64,000 bases of DNA, taken from Zestomonas insulae. GTDB lineage: Bacteria > Pseudomonadota > Gammaproteobacteria > Pseudomonadales > Pseudomonadaceae. A program made the position numbers and the translations under genes. The notes below the pieces were generated by a model. That model saw only the letters and a program-made list of their open reading frames with translations, was not told the origin of the DNA and made no database searches. Below, one piece after another: positions 52,479 through 60,811 of this stretch; the stretch's first letter is position 1, and the number at the start of each line of letters is the position of its first letter. The DNA lies in NCBI RefSeq assembly GCF_016901015.1, contig NZ_JAFEUP010000001.1, positions 62,001-126,000 of the forward strand, in the 5' to 3' direction.

Positions 52479-53023
52479 CGCCTCGACAGGTAAAGGGTCA
52501 TACGAATGCGGCCCTGCAGCTGCACGTCACTGACCTGCTTGCGCTGGAAATCGACATCTTCCAGCACCAGCGCCGGCAGTTCCTCGAGCATGCCGTGCAT
52601 GAAACGCCGCAACTGCGGATAGCTGCCGCTCACCGGCAGCAGAATGCGATAGCGCGCCAGGTGGGTCTTCGGATCGACACCCAGCGCGTACTCGCCGCGC
52701 GCCAGGGCGATGTGCTCCTGGTCGGCGAGCACGTAGATGCGGTCGATCACCGCCGCGGCGTCCTGCTGGGTCGGCAGGGTGCGGTGAAAATCCTCGAGCT
52801 GGCGGCCGTCGCTGAGCACCGGCGCCGCGCCGCCGCTGGCGTGACCCGCCAGCTGCGCGCTGCCACTGGCCAGTCGCGCGTTCATGCCCTGCACCGCGTG
52901 GTAGCCGGGCAACAGGCCGAACAGCGCATAACCGACGGCGAGCAGCAGCAATCCGGCACCCACCGCGCCAGGGCGGCCGAGAGCGCGCAGCTGCTCATGG
53001 ACGACCAACCGGGGCACGCGCAT
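52475..53023 (-). CDS. PilO/GspM-like inner-membrane protein
   Basis: 182 residues with one N-terminal membrane segment (about 20-40) and a periplasmic ferredoxin-like domain (FHRTLPTQQDAAAVIDRIYVLADQEHIALARGEYALG ... YRILLPVSGSYPQLRRFMHGMLEELPALVLEDVDF) matching PilO/GspM. It forms the assembly platform with the PilN-like protein it overlaps by 29 bases. Confidence 0.82.
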   Translation of the reverse strand: MRVPRLVVHEQLRALGRPGAVGAGLLLLAVGYALFGLLPGYHAVQGMNARLASGSAQLAGHASGGAAPVLSDGRQLEDFHRTLPTQQDAAAVIDRIYVLADQEHIALARGEYALGVDPKTHLARYRILLPVSGSYPQLRRFMHGMLEELPALVLEDVDFQRKQVSDVQLQGRIRMTLYLSRR

Positions 53024-53564
53024 CCCGCACCTCCCAATTGGCCAGGAGGTTGAAGCGGATCGGCCGCTCGGCTTGCTGGGTCATCACTTCATGATTGAGC
53101 AGCGAGACGTCGCTGAGCTCGTCGCTCTGCTCCAGGCTGCGGTGGAAGGCCAGCATGGCGGCCAGGTCGCGTGCCTCGGCGCTGATGCGCAGCTGCTTCT
53201 TGCGCGCATCCGGCGCCAGTTCGAGCAGCGCCACGTCCTTGCGCGACTGGTTCTCGAGCATGGCGAACAGGTTGTCCCAAGGCTGCTTCATCTGCGCGGA
53301 AATCTGCCGCATCTCGGCCAGTCGGGCGGCTTCCTCGCGGTTGCTGGCGGGGCTGCCGGCGGCGCGCGGCGCCTCGACCAGCCCGCGGCTGCGCAACTGC
53401 GCATCGACGCCACGCAGCTCCGCGCCATTGCGCGTGCTGACGCTGCTCAGCCAGTAACCCATGCCAGCCACCAGCAGCGCGCTGAGCAGCCCGGCGACGA
53501 GCAGCAGCCAGCCGGCCACGCTGGCCGGTTGGCGGGCCTGGAAGTCGAGCTGCAGGGCGCGCAC
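52995..53564 (-). CDS. PilN-like inner-membrane protein
   Basis: 189 residues from a GTG at 53564, set almost on the stop of the preceding gene (TGACGTG). One N-terminal membrane segment (about 18-38) precedes a coiled coil and a periplasmic alpha/beta domain (DVALLELAPDARKKQLRISAEARDLAAMLAFHRSLEQSDELSDVSLLNHEV), the PilN/GspL-C pattern. Confidence 0.8.
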   Translation of the reverse strand: MRALQLDFQARQPASVAGWLLLVAGLLSALLVAGMGYWLSSVSTRNGAELRGVDAQLRSRGLVEAPRAAGSPASNREEAARLAEMRQISAQMKQPWDNLFAMLENQSRKDVALLELAPDARKKQLRISAEARDLAAMLAFHRSLEQSDELSDVSLLNHEVMTQQAERPIRFNLLANWEVRDARAPVGRP

Positions 53565-53565
53565 G

Positions 53566-54363
53566 TCAGGCTCCCACCATGGCCATGGCATGCAGCGCAT
53601 CGTCGGCGGCGGCCTCGACCACCAGCAACTGCGGCGCGGCGCCGGTGAAGGCAGCGGCGGCCAGGTCCGGACGACCCGGCGCGTGCAGGTAGAGGGTTGC
53701 CGGCGCGGCATCCTTGGCTTCGAGCAGCTCGACCTCACGGCCGAGCAGGGTCGCCAGCGCCGCGTCGGAATCACCGAGACTCACCGAGCGCACCCGCACC
53801 CAGTCGCCCTGGCGCGCCAGCAGCAGGCTGCAGCGCCCCGGTTCGGCGACCACGAAGAGGAAGTCGCTGCGGTTCAGCCGAGTGCGGAAGCGGTTGAACG
53901 CCGCCATCAGGTACGGCTGCACCGACATCAGCCGGCAACCGGCGAGCAGCGCCAGGGCCTGCAGGCGCTCCAGCAGGTCCTCGGGAATCGCCGCGGCCAG
54001 GCGCAGGCGCCCGGTGGCTTCCGGTGACAGGCGCACGCTCCAGCCTTCGGCCGACTGGCCGTAGATTTCCTCGAGGAAGTGCCGGGCGTAACGCTCCTGC
54101 TCGCCGGGCGAGCCGATGTCCCAGCTCCACGGCACCAGGCAGAAACGGGTGAACTGGTTGGACAGCAGTACGTCGAGCCGGCCGCGCAGGGCCTGGCCGG
54201 CGAGTACCTGTTCGAGCGCCTCGATGGCCGCCGGCAGCGCCGCCGTACTGGCGTCGAAGTCGCGGCTGGCCAGCCGCTCGCACTGTTCGCCACGCCGCCG
54301 GAACAGCGCCACCTGGGTGGCACCGAGCACGGCGACATGCCGGTCACGCCACGAAAGTGACAC
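53566..54363 (-). CDS. PilM/GspL-like cytoplasmic platform protein
   Basis: 265 residues from a GTG at 54363, overlapping the end of the ATPase gene by 20 bases. The sequence looks like an actin-fold domain degenerate at the nucleotide site (RLAAAIPEDLLERLQALALLAGCRLMSVQPYLMAAFNRFR ... SDFLFVVAEPGRCSLLLARQGDWVRV). It is weakly similar to PilM or the GspL cytoplasmic part; the call rests partly on its place between GspE and PilN. Confidence 0.72.
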   Translation of the reverse strand: MSLSWRDRHVAVLGATQVALFRRRGEQCERLASRDFDASTAALPAAIEALEQVLAGQALRGRLDVLLSNQFTRFCLVPWSWDIGSPGEQERYARHFLEEIYGQSAEGWSVRLSPEATGRLRLAAAIPEDLLERLQALALLAGCRLMSVQPYLMAAFNRFRTRLNRSDFLFVVAEPGRCSLLLARQGDWVRVRSVSLGDSDAALATLLGREVELLEAKDAAPATLYLHAPGRPDLAAAAFTGAAPQLLVVEAAADDALHAMAMVGA

Positions 54364-56110
54364 GATTGATCTCCTCCAGGGTGGTTGCGCCGTCACGCAC
54401 CAGCTCCAGCGCCGAACTGCGCAGCAGACGCAGGCCGCGGCTGCAGGCCAGCGCCTTGATCTGGGCGATGGGCTGGCGCTCGATGATCATCTGGCGCAGC
54501 TCGTCGTCCAGCTGCAGCAGCTCGGCGATCGCCGTGCGTCCGCGGTAGCCCGAGCCTCGGCAGCGACCGCAGCCAGTGGCGTGGACGAAGTGGTAGTCGT
54601 CGACCTGCGCCGGATCGAGCCCGGAGGCCAGCAGGTCCTCGTCGCTCGGCCGCCGATTGACCGCGCAGGCGGTGCACACCAGGCGAATCAGGCGCTGGGC
54701 GAGCACCGCGTTGAGCGCCGAAACGAAGCTGTAGGGATCGACCTCCATCTGCGCGAAGCGGCCGATCACGTCGAACACGTTGTTGGCGTGGATGGTGGTG
54801 AACACCAGGTGGCCGGTGAGCGCCGACTGCACGGCGATCTGCGCGGTTTCCGGGTCGCGGATCTCGCCGACCATGATCTTGTCCGGGTCGTGGCGGAGGA
54901 TCGAGCGCAGGCCGCGGGCGAAGGTCAGGCCCTTCTTCTCGTTGACCGGAATCTGCAGCACGCCCGGCAGCTGGTACTCGACCGGGTCCTCGATGGTGAT
55001 GATCTTCTCCACGCCGCGGTTGATCTCGGTGATCATCGCGTACAGCGTGGTGGTCTTGCCGCTGCCGGTCGGCCCGGTGACCAGCACCATGCCGTAGGGT
55101 TCGGCGGCCAGCCGGCGCAGCTTGCGCAGCGACTCGTCGGCGAAGCCCAGGGACTCCAGGCGCACGCCGTGCACGCGGTCGGCCAGGTCCTGCTTGTCGA
55201 GCACGCGCAGCACCGCGTCCTCGCCGAAGATGCTCGGCATGATCGACACGCGGAAGTCGATCTGCCGGCCGCTGATGCCCACCTTGAGGCGGCCGTCCTG
55301 CGGCACGCGTTTCTCGCCGATATCCAGCTCGGCCATGACCTTGACCCGCGACACGGTCTGCTCGGCGATCTCGCTGCCATGCACGCGGCTGATCACGTTG
55401 AGCACGCCGTCGATGCGGTACTTGATCACCAGGCCGTTGCCGGTGGTTTCCAGGTGGATGTCGCTGGCGTGCATCTTCAGCGCGTCGTAGAGGGTCGAGT
55501 TGACCAGCTTGACCACCACGCTCGAGTCTTCGCTGATGCGCGCCAGCGACAGGTTTTCCAGATCCTCCTCGGGGGCGATTTCCTCGTTCATCGCGCCCAG
55601 CGAGTCGACCGCGTGGTAGCTCTCCTCGTGGCGCGCCAGGTAGGCCGCCAGGTCGCCGGGGTGTACCAGGTACAGGGCGGCGCCGCGCAGCTGCTCGTCG
55701 ATCCAGGTCAGCTTGGCGTCGTCGAAGGGGTCGGCGAACACTCCCACCACGCCCTGGTCGAGGTGGATCATGACGAATTCGTGCTTCAGCGCCTGGGCCA
55801 GCGGCACGCGTTCGAAGGCCGGCAGGTAGTGCATCAGCGACTGGCCGTCGAGCACCGGGTAATGCAGGGTCGCGCCGAGCCGGTGGGCAAACACCGCCGG
55901 GTCGAGGCTGGTCAGTTCGTCGAGCGCAGTGACCACCCGTTCGCCGAGCTGCGCGCTGCGTTCGTGCGCCGCGCGCAGCAGGCCGCTGTCGAATCGGGCC
56001 AGCGTGGTATCGCAGGCGGGGATGACGGGTTCGACGACCAGCGCTTCCACGGCAACCTCCTCTACCCCGGAGCCGCGCTTGGCGCGCCCCGGACCTCGTT
56101 GTTGGGCCAT
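54344..56110 (-). CDS. gspE: GspE/PilB-type secretion ATPase
   Basis: 588-residue traffic ATPase of a type II secretion / type IV pilus-like machine. N-terminal GSPII_E domain, then the ATPase with Walker A GPTGSGKT at 346-353, Asp box (ITIEDPVEYQL), Walker B and His box. The zinc-binding tetracysteine motif is at Cys479, Cys482, Cys514 and Cys517 (CTAC...CGRC). It overlaps the response regulator stop by one base. No GspF/PilC platform gene follows, which is unusual. Confidence 0.94.
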   Translation of the reverse strand: MAQQRGPGRAKRGSGVEEVAVEALVVEPVIPACDTTLARFDSGLLRAAHERSAQLGERVVTALDELTSLDPAVFAHRLGATLHYPVLDGQSLMHYLPAFERVPLAQALKHEFVMIHLDQGVVGVFADPFDDAKLTWIDEQLRGAALYLVHPGDLAAYLARHEESYHAVDSLGAMNEEIAPEEDLENLSLARISEDSSVVVKLVNSTLYDALKMHASDIHLETTGNGLVIKYRIDGVLNVISRVHGSEIAEQTVSRVKVMAELDIGEKRVPQDGRLKVGISGRQIDFRVSIMPSIFGEDAVLRVLDKQDLADRVHGVRLESLGFADESLRKLRRLAAEPYGMVLVTGPTGSGKTTTLYAMITEINRGVEKIITIEDPVEYQLPGVLQIPVNEKKGLTFARGLRSILRHDPDKIMVGEIRDPETAQIAVQSALTGHLVFTTIHANNVFDVIGRFAQMEVDPYSFVSALNAVLAQRLIRLVCTACAVNRRPSDEDLLASGLDPAQVDDYHFVHATGCGRCRGSGYRGRTAIAELLQLDDELRQMIIERQPIAQIKALACSRGLRLLRSSALELVRDGATTLEEINRVTFVA

Positions 56111-56607
56111 CAGCGCGACTCGTTGCGCGGCGTGGCCTTGCCCTTCTCCGCCCCGGCGGGCAGGACGCCCGGCAGTTCGTGCCGCTCGACCAGACGCCAG
56201 GAGCCGTCATACAGGTGCAGCGGGAAATCCTCGCCGAGGTCCGCGTCCAGGTTGGCCAGCAGGCGCGTCACCACCCGGCCCATCTCCTGCAGCGGAAACG
56301 GTTTGAACAGGATGTGGTCGATGTCGCGCTGGGCCGCCGCCTCGCATACCGCACAGGTCGGGTGGCCGGTGATCAGCAGGCAGCGGTAACGCCAGTCGCG
56401 GCCCAGTGCATCGATCACCTCGAAGCCCTCCATGTCCGGCAGGCGGTAGTCGAGAACGATCACCTCCGGCTGGAACTGTGGCGCCAGTTCAAGGGCGCTG
56501 GCGCCATCGGCGACGGTCTGCACGACGAACCACTGCTGCTCCAGGTAGAGCCGGAGATTCTGCGCGAGGATTTTTTCGTCCTCGACGATCATCACCTTGT
56601 TGGTCAC
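56110..56607 (-). CDS. Single-domain response regulator heading the secretion operon
   Basis: 165 residues from a GTG at 56607 with AGGGAG six bases upstream. A receiver domain with Asp-pair DE, acceptor Asp53 (EVIVLDYRLPDMEG), Thr in LLITGHPT and Lys in ILFKPF; no DNA-binding output domain, only a charged tail. It probably acts by protein contact, perhaps on the adjacent ATPase, or as a phosphate sink for the kinase at 38.4 kb. Both are inference. It is first behind the second sigma-54 promoter. Confidence 0.85.
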   Translation of the reverse strand: MTNKVMIVEDEKILAQNLRLYLEQQWFVVQTVADGASALELAPQFQPEVIVLDYRLPDMEGFEVIDALGRDWRYRCLLITGHPTCAVCEAAAQRDIDHILFKPFPLQEMGRVVTRLLANLDADLGEDFPLHLYDGSWRLVERHELPGVLPAGAEKGKATPRNESR

Positions 56608-56665
56608 TTCGCGCTCCCTATGCTCGACGGCGACACCGGCATTCCCACCCGGCACTCCTTGCTAC

Positions 56666-56680
56666 GCACGCTCCGTGCCA
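56666..56680 (-). promoter_or_regulatory. Sigma-54 promoter for the secretion and curli-export operon
   Basis: On the minus strand TGGCACG-GAGC-GTGC, with a perfect -24 block and GG/GC exactly ten bases apart (GG at 56679-56678, GC at 56667-56666). One mismatch in the -12 block (GTGC for TTGC). The predicted transcript start, about 56654, is 47 bases before the GTG start codon. Confidence 0.8.
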
Positions 56681-56741
56681 GCTGCCGGCCGGCTGGCAAG
56701 CCACCAATCTGGCTGTGCGGGGTGGGGAAACGGGCACGCGC

Positions 56742-56800
56742 GATTCCCCACAAACGGGGAATCGGCGGGGGCTGGCGGCGTTTCCACCCCAAACATGGGG
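56742..56800. promoter_or_regulatory. Predicted enhancer sites (CCCCA-N4-(T/C)GGGG) for a sigma-54 activator
   Basis: Two 14-base palindromes, CCCCACAAACGGGG at 56746-56759 (extended to GATTCCCC/GGGGAATC, 56742-56763) and CCCCAAACATGGGG at 56787-56800, lie 41 bases centre to centre (about four helical turns), 74 and 115 bases upstream of the -24 element. They match the palindrome at 40042-40055. Confidence 0.72.
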
Positions 56801-56829
56801 TCGCCAGCGGTGGCGCGGGTCGGCCGCCC

Positions 56830-56973
56830 TAGAGCCCGTTTCGGATCTCGCGAGCTAGAGAAAAACAAGGCGAAAACGACGGAGGAAGCAGAGTTTACGA
56901 GTTGTAAATGAGCATTCCGAAGACGTTCTCAACGCAGTTTTTCCGACGCGCAGCAGATCCGAAACGGGCTCTA
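56830..56973. repeat. Palindromic element, copy 2, at the PPIase 3' end
   Basis: 144 bases bounded by perfect 19-base inverted ends (TAGAGCCCGTTTCGGATCT at 56830-56848 and its complement at 56955-56973). It shares the core TTTACGAGTTGTAAATGAG (56894-56912) with copy 1 at 11549, but the end sequences differ. The final CTA of the element is the TAG stop of the PPIase gene on the minus strand. It lies between the copper-redox operon and the sigma-54 promoter region. Confidence 0.85.
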
Positions 56974-57930
56974 AAGGCCGCGCGCGACCTCGATACGGCT
57001 GCCGCTGCGCAGGCGGTTGAGCGCCGCGTCACGGGCCAGCACGTAACGCTGGTAGAGCAGTTGGTCACGCACCGTGGCCATGGCCATGGCTTCGTCGAGC
57101 TGGCCTTCGGCCACGTATTCCTCCACCTGGATCAGGTGCCAGCCGAACTCGCTGCGCACCGGCTCGCTCACCTCGCCGGGGTCGAGGGCGAAGGCGGCCG
57201 CCTCGAACGCCGGCACCATCTGCCCGCGCGAGAAGTAGCCGAGCTCGCCGCCGCGCGCGCCACTGGGGTCTTCCGACTGCGCGCGGGCCAGTTCGGCGAA
57301 ATCAGTGCCGGCAACCAGCTGGCGGCGCAGTTTCTTGATGCGCCGGGCGACCGTCTCGACCTGCTCGTCCGACGCGCCGGCCGGAACGCGCAGGAGGATG
57401 TGCCGGGCGCGCACCTGCTCGGGTCGCGCGAAGCTCGCGCGGCGTTCCTGATAGCCACGGCGCACCTCGTCGTCGCTGACCGTCAGCGGCTGCACCAGGG
57501 TGTTGAGCATGCGCTGGGCAACCAGTTCGCGGCGCAGGTACTCGGCATAGGCGCCCTCGTCGAAGCCCGACTCGACCAGCTGGCGCTGATAGGCCTCGGG
57601 GGTGGAGAACGCCGCCTTCACCGCACTCAGCTCGCGACGCACCTGCTCGTCGTCGACGGCCACGCCCTGACGGTGCGCCTCCTGCCACAGCAGTTCCTTG
57701 TCGATCAGCTCGTTGAGCGCCTCGCGCTTGAGGCGCTTGTAGCTGGACGGGTTGCGGATCGAGGCGACGCTGCGCGACTTGGCCTTGAGGAAGTCGGCAA
57801 AGTAGCGGTCCAGCCGGTAGTTGCTGATCTCCGCCTCGTTGACCCGCGCGGCCACGCCGACTTCTTCGGCGTGCAGCGCCGGCGCCAGCAGCGACAGCGA
57901 GAGCAAGGCGGCGACAGCGAGGCGATTCAT
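56971..57930 (-). CDS. Parvulin-type peptidyl-prolyl isomerase (SurA/EpsD-like)
   Basis: Periplasmic folding factor. 319 residues from ATG 57930 (AGAGAGG upstream; GTG 57939 is the alternative). Signal peptide (to about 22), N-terminal SurA-like helical chaperone region (25-160) and a parvulin domain at about 170-275 (VRARHILLRVPAGASDEQVE ... LGYFSRGQMVPAFEAAAFAL). Its position in the multicopper-oxidase operon suggests a role in maturing those exported proteins. Leptothrix mofB, as I recall, is also a PPIase beside a manganese oxidase. Confidence 0.88.
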   Translation of the reverse strand: MNRLAVAALLSLSLLAPALHAEEVGVAARVNEAEISNYRLDRYFADFLKAKSRSVASIRNPSSYKRLKREALNELIDKELLWQEAHRQGVAVDDEQVRRELSAVKAAFSTPEAYQRQLVESGFDEGAYAEYLRRELVAQRMLNTLVQPLTVSDDEVRRGYQERRASFARPEQVRARHILLRVPAGASDEQVETVARRIKKLRRQLVAGTDFAELARAQSEDPSGARGGELGYFSRGQMVPAFEAAAFALDPGEVSEPVRSEFGWHLIQVEEYVAEGQLDEAMAMATVRDQLLYQRYVLARDAALNRLRSGSRIEVARGL

Positions 57931-57944
57931 GACGGACACCTCTC

Positions 57945-59504
57945 TCAGAAAGGTGAAGCGGGTTTGACGTAGCGCCCCAGCGGGCGAAACCGGTTGGCCT
58001 GCAGGTCGACGCTGACGATGTGCGCGCCAGTGGCGCCGACGCGCATGCCGGGGCCGAAGCCCAGTTCGGGGGTCAGGCCAGTCTGGAAGCCGTGCAGGTT
58101 CTCCAGCGCACTGACCAGGCGCTCACGGCTGGCGTCGCGGCCGGCGCGCTTCATGCCTTCGAAGAACAGCAGCGCGGCGCAGTAGGCACTGACCTGCAGC
58201 GCACCGTGCCGGCCGTTCAGCCCGGCGCTCTGGCGCAGGGTGGCCAGCGCGGCGGTGCCGTCCGGGGTCCAGTCGTCGAGCAGGAACGGATAGGCCAGGA
58301 ACAGTCGGTCGGCATAACGCGGCGGCACTTGCAGCGCGGCGCCAGCCACCTGGGTGGCGATGGCAAACAGGTACGGCGGGCTGCCGTCGTCGGCGGGCAG
58401 GCTGTCGCTCATTGTTACGAACGCATCCTGAGAGCCGAGGAAGAACAGCGCCTGGGTCTGCGCGGCCTGGCCCTGCAGCGCCGCCCCGGCGGCCGCCGGC
58501 CGGTAGTCGTGGACCTCGACGGCGCTCCAGCCTTGGCGGCGCAAGCGCTCGGCGAGCTGATCGGCGAGCGGCTGCAGGCCGGCATCCGCCTGGTAGACCA
58601 GCAGCGCGCGGCGCGGCCCGGTGGGCAACAGCTCGCTGGCGAAGTTGGCCAGCACCAGCACTTGTTCGCGCAAGCCAGGCAACGGTGCGAAGATCGCCCG
58701 CCCGCTGTCGCCCTCGGCGAACTGAGCCAGCGAGCCGATCACCGGCACCCCGGCCGCCCCGAGCAGCGCATCCAGGCGCCCTTCCAGCGCCGGCGCCAGC
58801 GGTGCCAGCAAGGCAAACACGTGCTGCTCGTCGAGCAGGCGCTGCAACGCCTGTTCGGCGCTGGCGCGATCGGGGCCGGGATCGGCGACCACCAGTTCCA
58901 GCTGGCGGCCGTGGATGCCGCCGCCGCGATTGAGCGCGTCGATCATGCCCTGCAGCACCGCACCCACCGTGCGACTGTGGTCGGCGAGCACGCCGCTGCT
59001 CGGCAGCAAGGTGCCGACGCGCAGTCGGTCGCTTTCCAGGCCGGGGTCATGGTCGTCCTCCAGGCGTTTCAGGTAAGCGGTCAGGCGCGCCATGTCGCGT
59101 GGCGACAGAACGAAACGCGGCATCGCCGTGTCCAGGCGGTTGCCGGCCGGGTCAACGCCGTCGCTGACCACCTGGGCCAGGCTGTCCTCGCCGTACGGCG
59201 GGTAGCTGCGTCCGTTGATCTGCTGGCCGTAGTGGGTGGTCAGGCGTCGCCAGGTGATGTCCGGCGGCCGCACCCCGCCCTCCGGCCGCCCGCGTCCGTC
59301 GGCGCCGTGGCAGCTGGCGCAGGGCAGCGCCGAAGCCGGTAGCACGGTGGCGCCGGCGCCGACCTTGGCCAGCACCTCGCCCCCGGACAGACTCACGCCC
59401 TCGACGAACAGGCGCTTGCCGGCCGCCTCGTCGTCGCTCAGCGTCAGGCCCAGGGCCGGGCCCACGGCCAGGCCGAGGCAGAGCAGCAGCGCCAGGCGCG
59501 CCAT
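57945..59504 (-). CDS. Cytochrome c fused to a periplasmic binding protein
   Basis: 519 residues: signal peptide, class-I cytochrome c domain (about 20-150) with CASCH at 62-66 and axial Met128 (DTAMPRF), then a branched-chain amino-acid-type binding domain (Peripla_BP_6; 160-500) with LRVGTLLPSSGVLADHSRTVGAVLQGMIDALNRGGGIHGRQLELVV. The domain pair suggests a redox-linked ligand sensor or an electron carrier gated by a small molecule. No membrane component of an ABC transporter is nearby. Confidence 0.82.
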   Translation of the reverse strand: MARLALLLCLGLAVGPALGLTLSDDEAAGKRLFVEGVSLSGGEVLAKVGAGATVLPASALPCASCHGADGRGRPEGGVRPPDITWRRLTTHYGQQINGRSYPPYGEDSLAQVVSDGVDPAGNRLDTAMPRFVLSPRDMARLTAYLKRLEDDHDPGLESDRLRVGTLLPSSGVLADHSRTVGAVLQGMIDALNRGGGIHGRQLELVVADPGPDRASAEQALQRLLDEQHVFALLAPLAPALEGRLDALLGAAGVPVIGSLAQFAEGDSGRAIFAPLPGLREQVLVLANFASELLPTGPRRALLVYQADAGLQPLADQLAERLRRQGWSAVEVHDYRPAAAGAALQGQAAQTQALFFLGSQDAFVTMSDSLPADDGSPPYLFAIATQVAGAALQVPPRYADRLFLAYPFLLDDWTPDGTAALATLRQSAGLNGRHGALQVSAYCAALLFFEGMKRAGRDASRERLVSALENLHGFQTGLTPELGFGPGMRVGATGAHIVSVDLQANRFRPLGRYVKPASPF

Positions 59505-59510
59505 GGCGGG

Positions 59511-60134
59511 TTAGCGTCCGGCCACTGGCATGGACAGCAGCTGCAGGCGCTCGGCGATGGCGGCGACCGGGGCGTCCGGGCGGATCTTGCTCCAGCGCTT
59601 GGCCTTCACGTCACCGACGATCAGCAGCGTGGAGTGCTGCTCGGGGCTGGCCGACAGGTGACCGAGGCGCGCCAGCACCAGCTCGACATTGGCCTGCTCG
59701 CCGGTGAGGAACAGCCAGTTCGGCGATTCCACGCCCTGCTTCTGGGTGAAGGCCTTGAGCACCGCCGGGGTGTCGTTGAGCGGGTCGCTGGTCAGGGTGA
59801 TGAACGTCACCTGGCTGGCCAGCTCCTCGCCCAGCGCGGCGCGCACGTCGCGCAGCTTGCGGGTGATCAGCGGGCAGGCGTCGGTGCAGTGGGTGAACAC
59901 CACGTTGAGCAGCACCAGGCGGTCCTTCAGCACGTCGCTGTAGAAGCGCACCGGCTGGCCGTCCTGGGTCAGCAGCTGGGTGTCGGTGAAGTAGGTCTGC
60001 GCATCGCGCGTGCCGTCGGCGGCCACGGGTTCAGCCACCGGTGCGCCGGGTGCGGCCGCCGGGGCATGGCCTTCATGGGCCTGGGCGCCAGCCGCCAGGC
60101 AGAGCCCCAGAGCGAGTCCAAGCCAATGCTTCAT
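59511..60134 (-). CDS. SCO1/SenC-type copper chaperone, second copy
   Basis: 207 residues from ATG 60134, overlapping the previous SCO stop (ATGA). Signal peptide with His-rich mature start (HEGHAPAAAPG), thioredoxin fold with the copper-binding CxxxC at Cys83 and Cys87 (THCTDACPL) and ligand His167 (SPEQHSTLLIVGD). It delivers copper or redox-manages cuproenzymes in the periplasm, here presumably the multicopper oxidase. It lies six bases before the cytochrome fusion. Confidence 0.9.
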   Translation of the reverse strand: MKHWLGLALGLCLAAGAQAHEGHAPAAAPGAPVAEPVAADGTRDAQTYFTDTQLLTQDGQPVRFYSDVLKDRLVLLNVVFTHCTDACPLITRKLRDVRAALGEELASQVTFITLTSDPLNDTPAVLKAFTQKQGVESPNWLFLTGEQANVELVLARLGHLSASPEQHSTLLIVGDVKAKRWSKIRPDAPVAAIAERLQLLSMPVAGR

Positions 60135-60790
60135 GGTGCCACCTCGGCGGTCATGGATGAGTGCCCGGCATGTTCGTCGAGGCTGACCCGCTCGCCGCTG
60201 TCCAGCGCGTTGATCTTCGCCAGCAGCAGCGCCGGGTCGGTGAAGCCGTAGAAGCGCGTCCACTCGCCGCTGCGCGCGTCGCCGATCATGATCAGCGGCG
60301 GATGCTCGCTGAGCCCGGTCGGCGCGCTACCCAGGCCCTTGAGCGTGGCGTCGACCGCCTGCGGCGTGCCGGTCAGCCAGCTCCAGCCGGGGCCGTGCTG
60401 GAAGCGCTGGGCGTAGGCATGCAGCACGCTCGGCGTGTCGCGCAGCGGGTCGACGCTGATCGAGATCAGCTGCACGTCGCGGCCGGCGCGCTCGCCGAGC
60501 TGATGCTGCAGGCGGCCCATGATCGAGGAGATCACCGGGCACACCGTGCTGCAGCTGGTGTAGATGAAGCCGACCACGGCGATGTGCCCGGCGACCAAAT
60601 CGCGTTCCAGGTGCACCGGGCGGTTTTCCTGGTCGACCAACTGCACGTCGGCGAAGCGCACCTGCACCGCCTCCTGGCGCTGCTCCGGCTGGCCGTGCGC
60701 GGCGTGTTCCTCGGGCGAATGCGCCTGCGCGCCGAACGGCAGCAACAGCGCCAGGCACAGCGCGGCAGGTCTGATGGCTAACGGATACAT
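60131..60790 (-). CDS. SCO1/SenC-type copper chaperone, first copy
   Basis: 219 residues, His-rich after the signal peptide (HSPEEHAAHGQPEQ) and at the C-terminus (DEHAGHSSM). Copper ligands Cys80, Cys84 (TSCSTVCPV) and His163 (SEHPPLIMIGD) are intact. It is not close to its neighbour outside these motifs, so the pair may have split tasks (copper delivery and thiol reduction), which is inference. Confidence 0.9.
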   Translation of the reverse strand: MYPLAIRPAALCLALLLPFGAQAHSPEEHAAHGQPEQRQEAVQVRFADVQLVDQENRPVHLERDLVAGHIAVVGFIYTSCSTVCPVISSIMGRLQHQLGERAGRDVQLISISVDPLRDTPSVLHAYAQRFQHGPGWSWLTGTPQAVDATLKGLGSAPTGLSEHPPLIMIGDARSGEWTRFYGFTDPALLLAKINALDSGERVSLDEHAGHSSMTAEVAP

Positions 60791-60811
60791 GACAGGCTCC
60801 TTTTCCTCGGA

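Noticed and set aside
57945..59504. Branched-chain amino-acid ABC transporter locus
   Set aside because: Only the binding-protein fold is present, fused to cytochrome c; no permease or ATPase genes are nearby.
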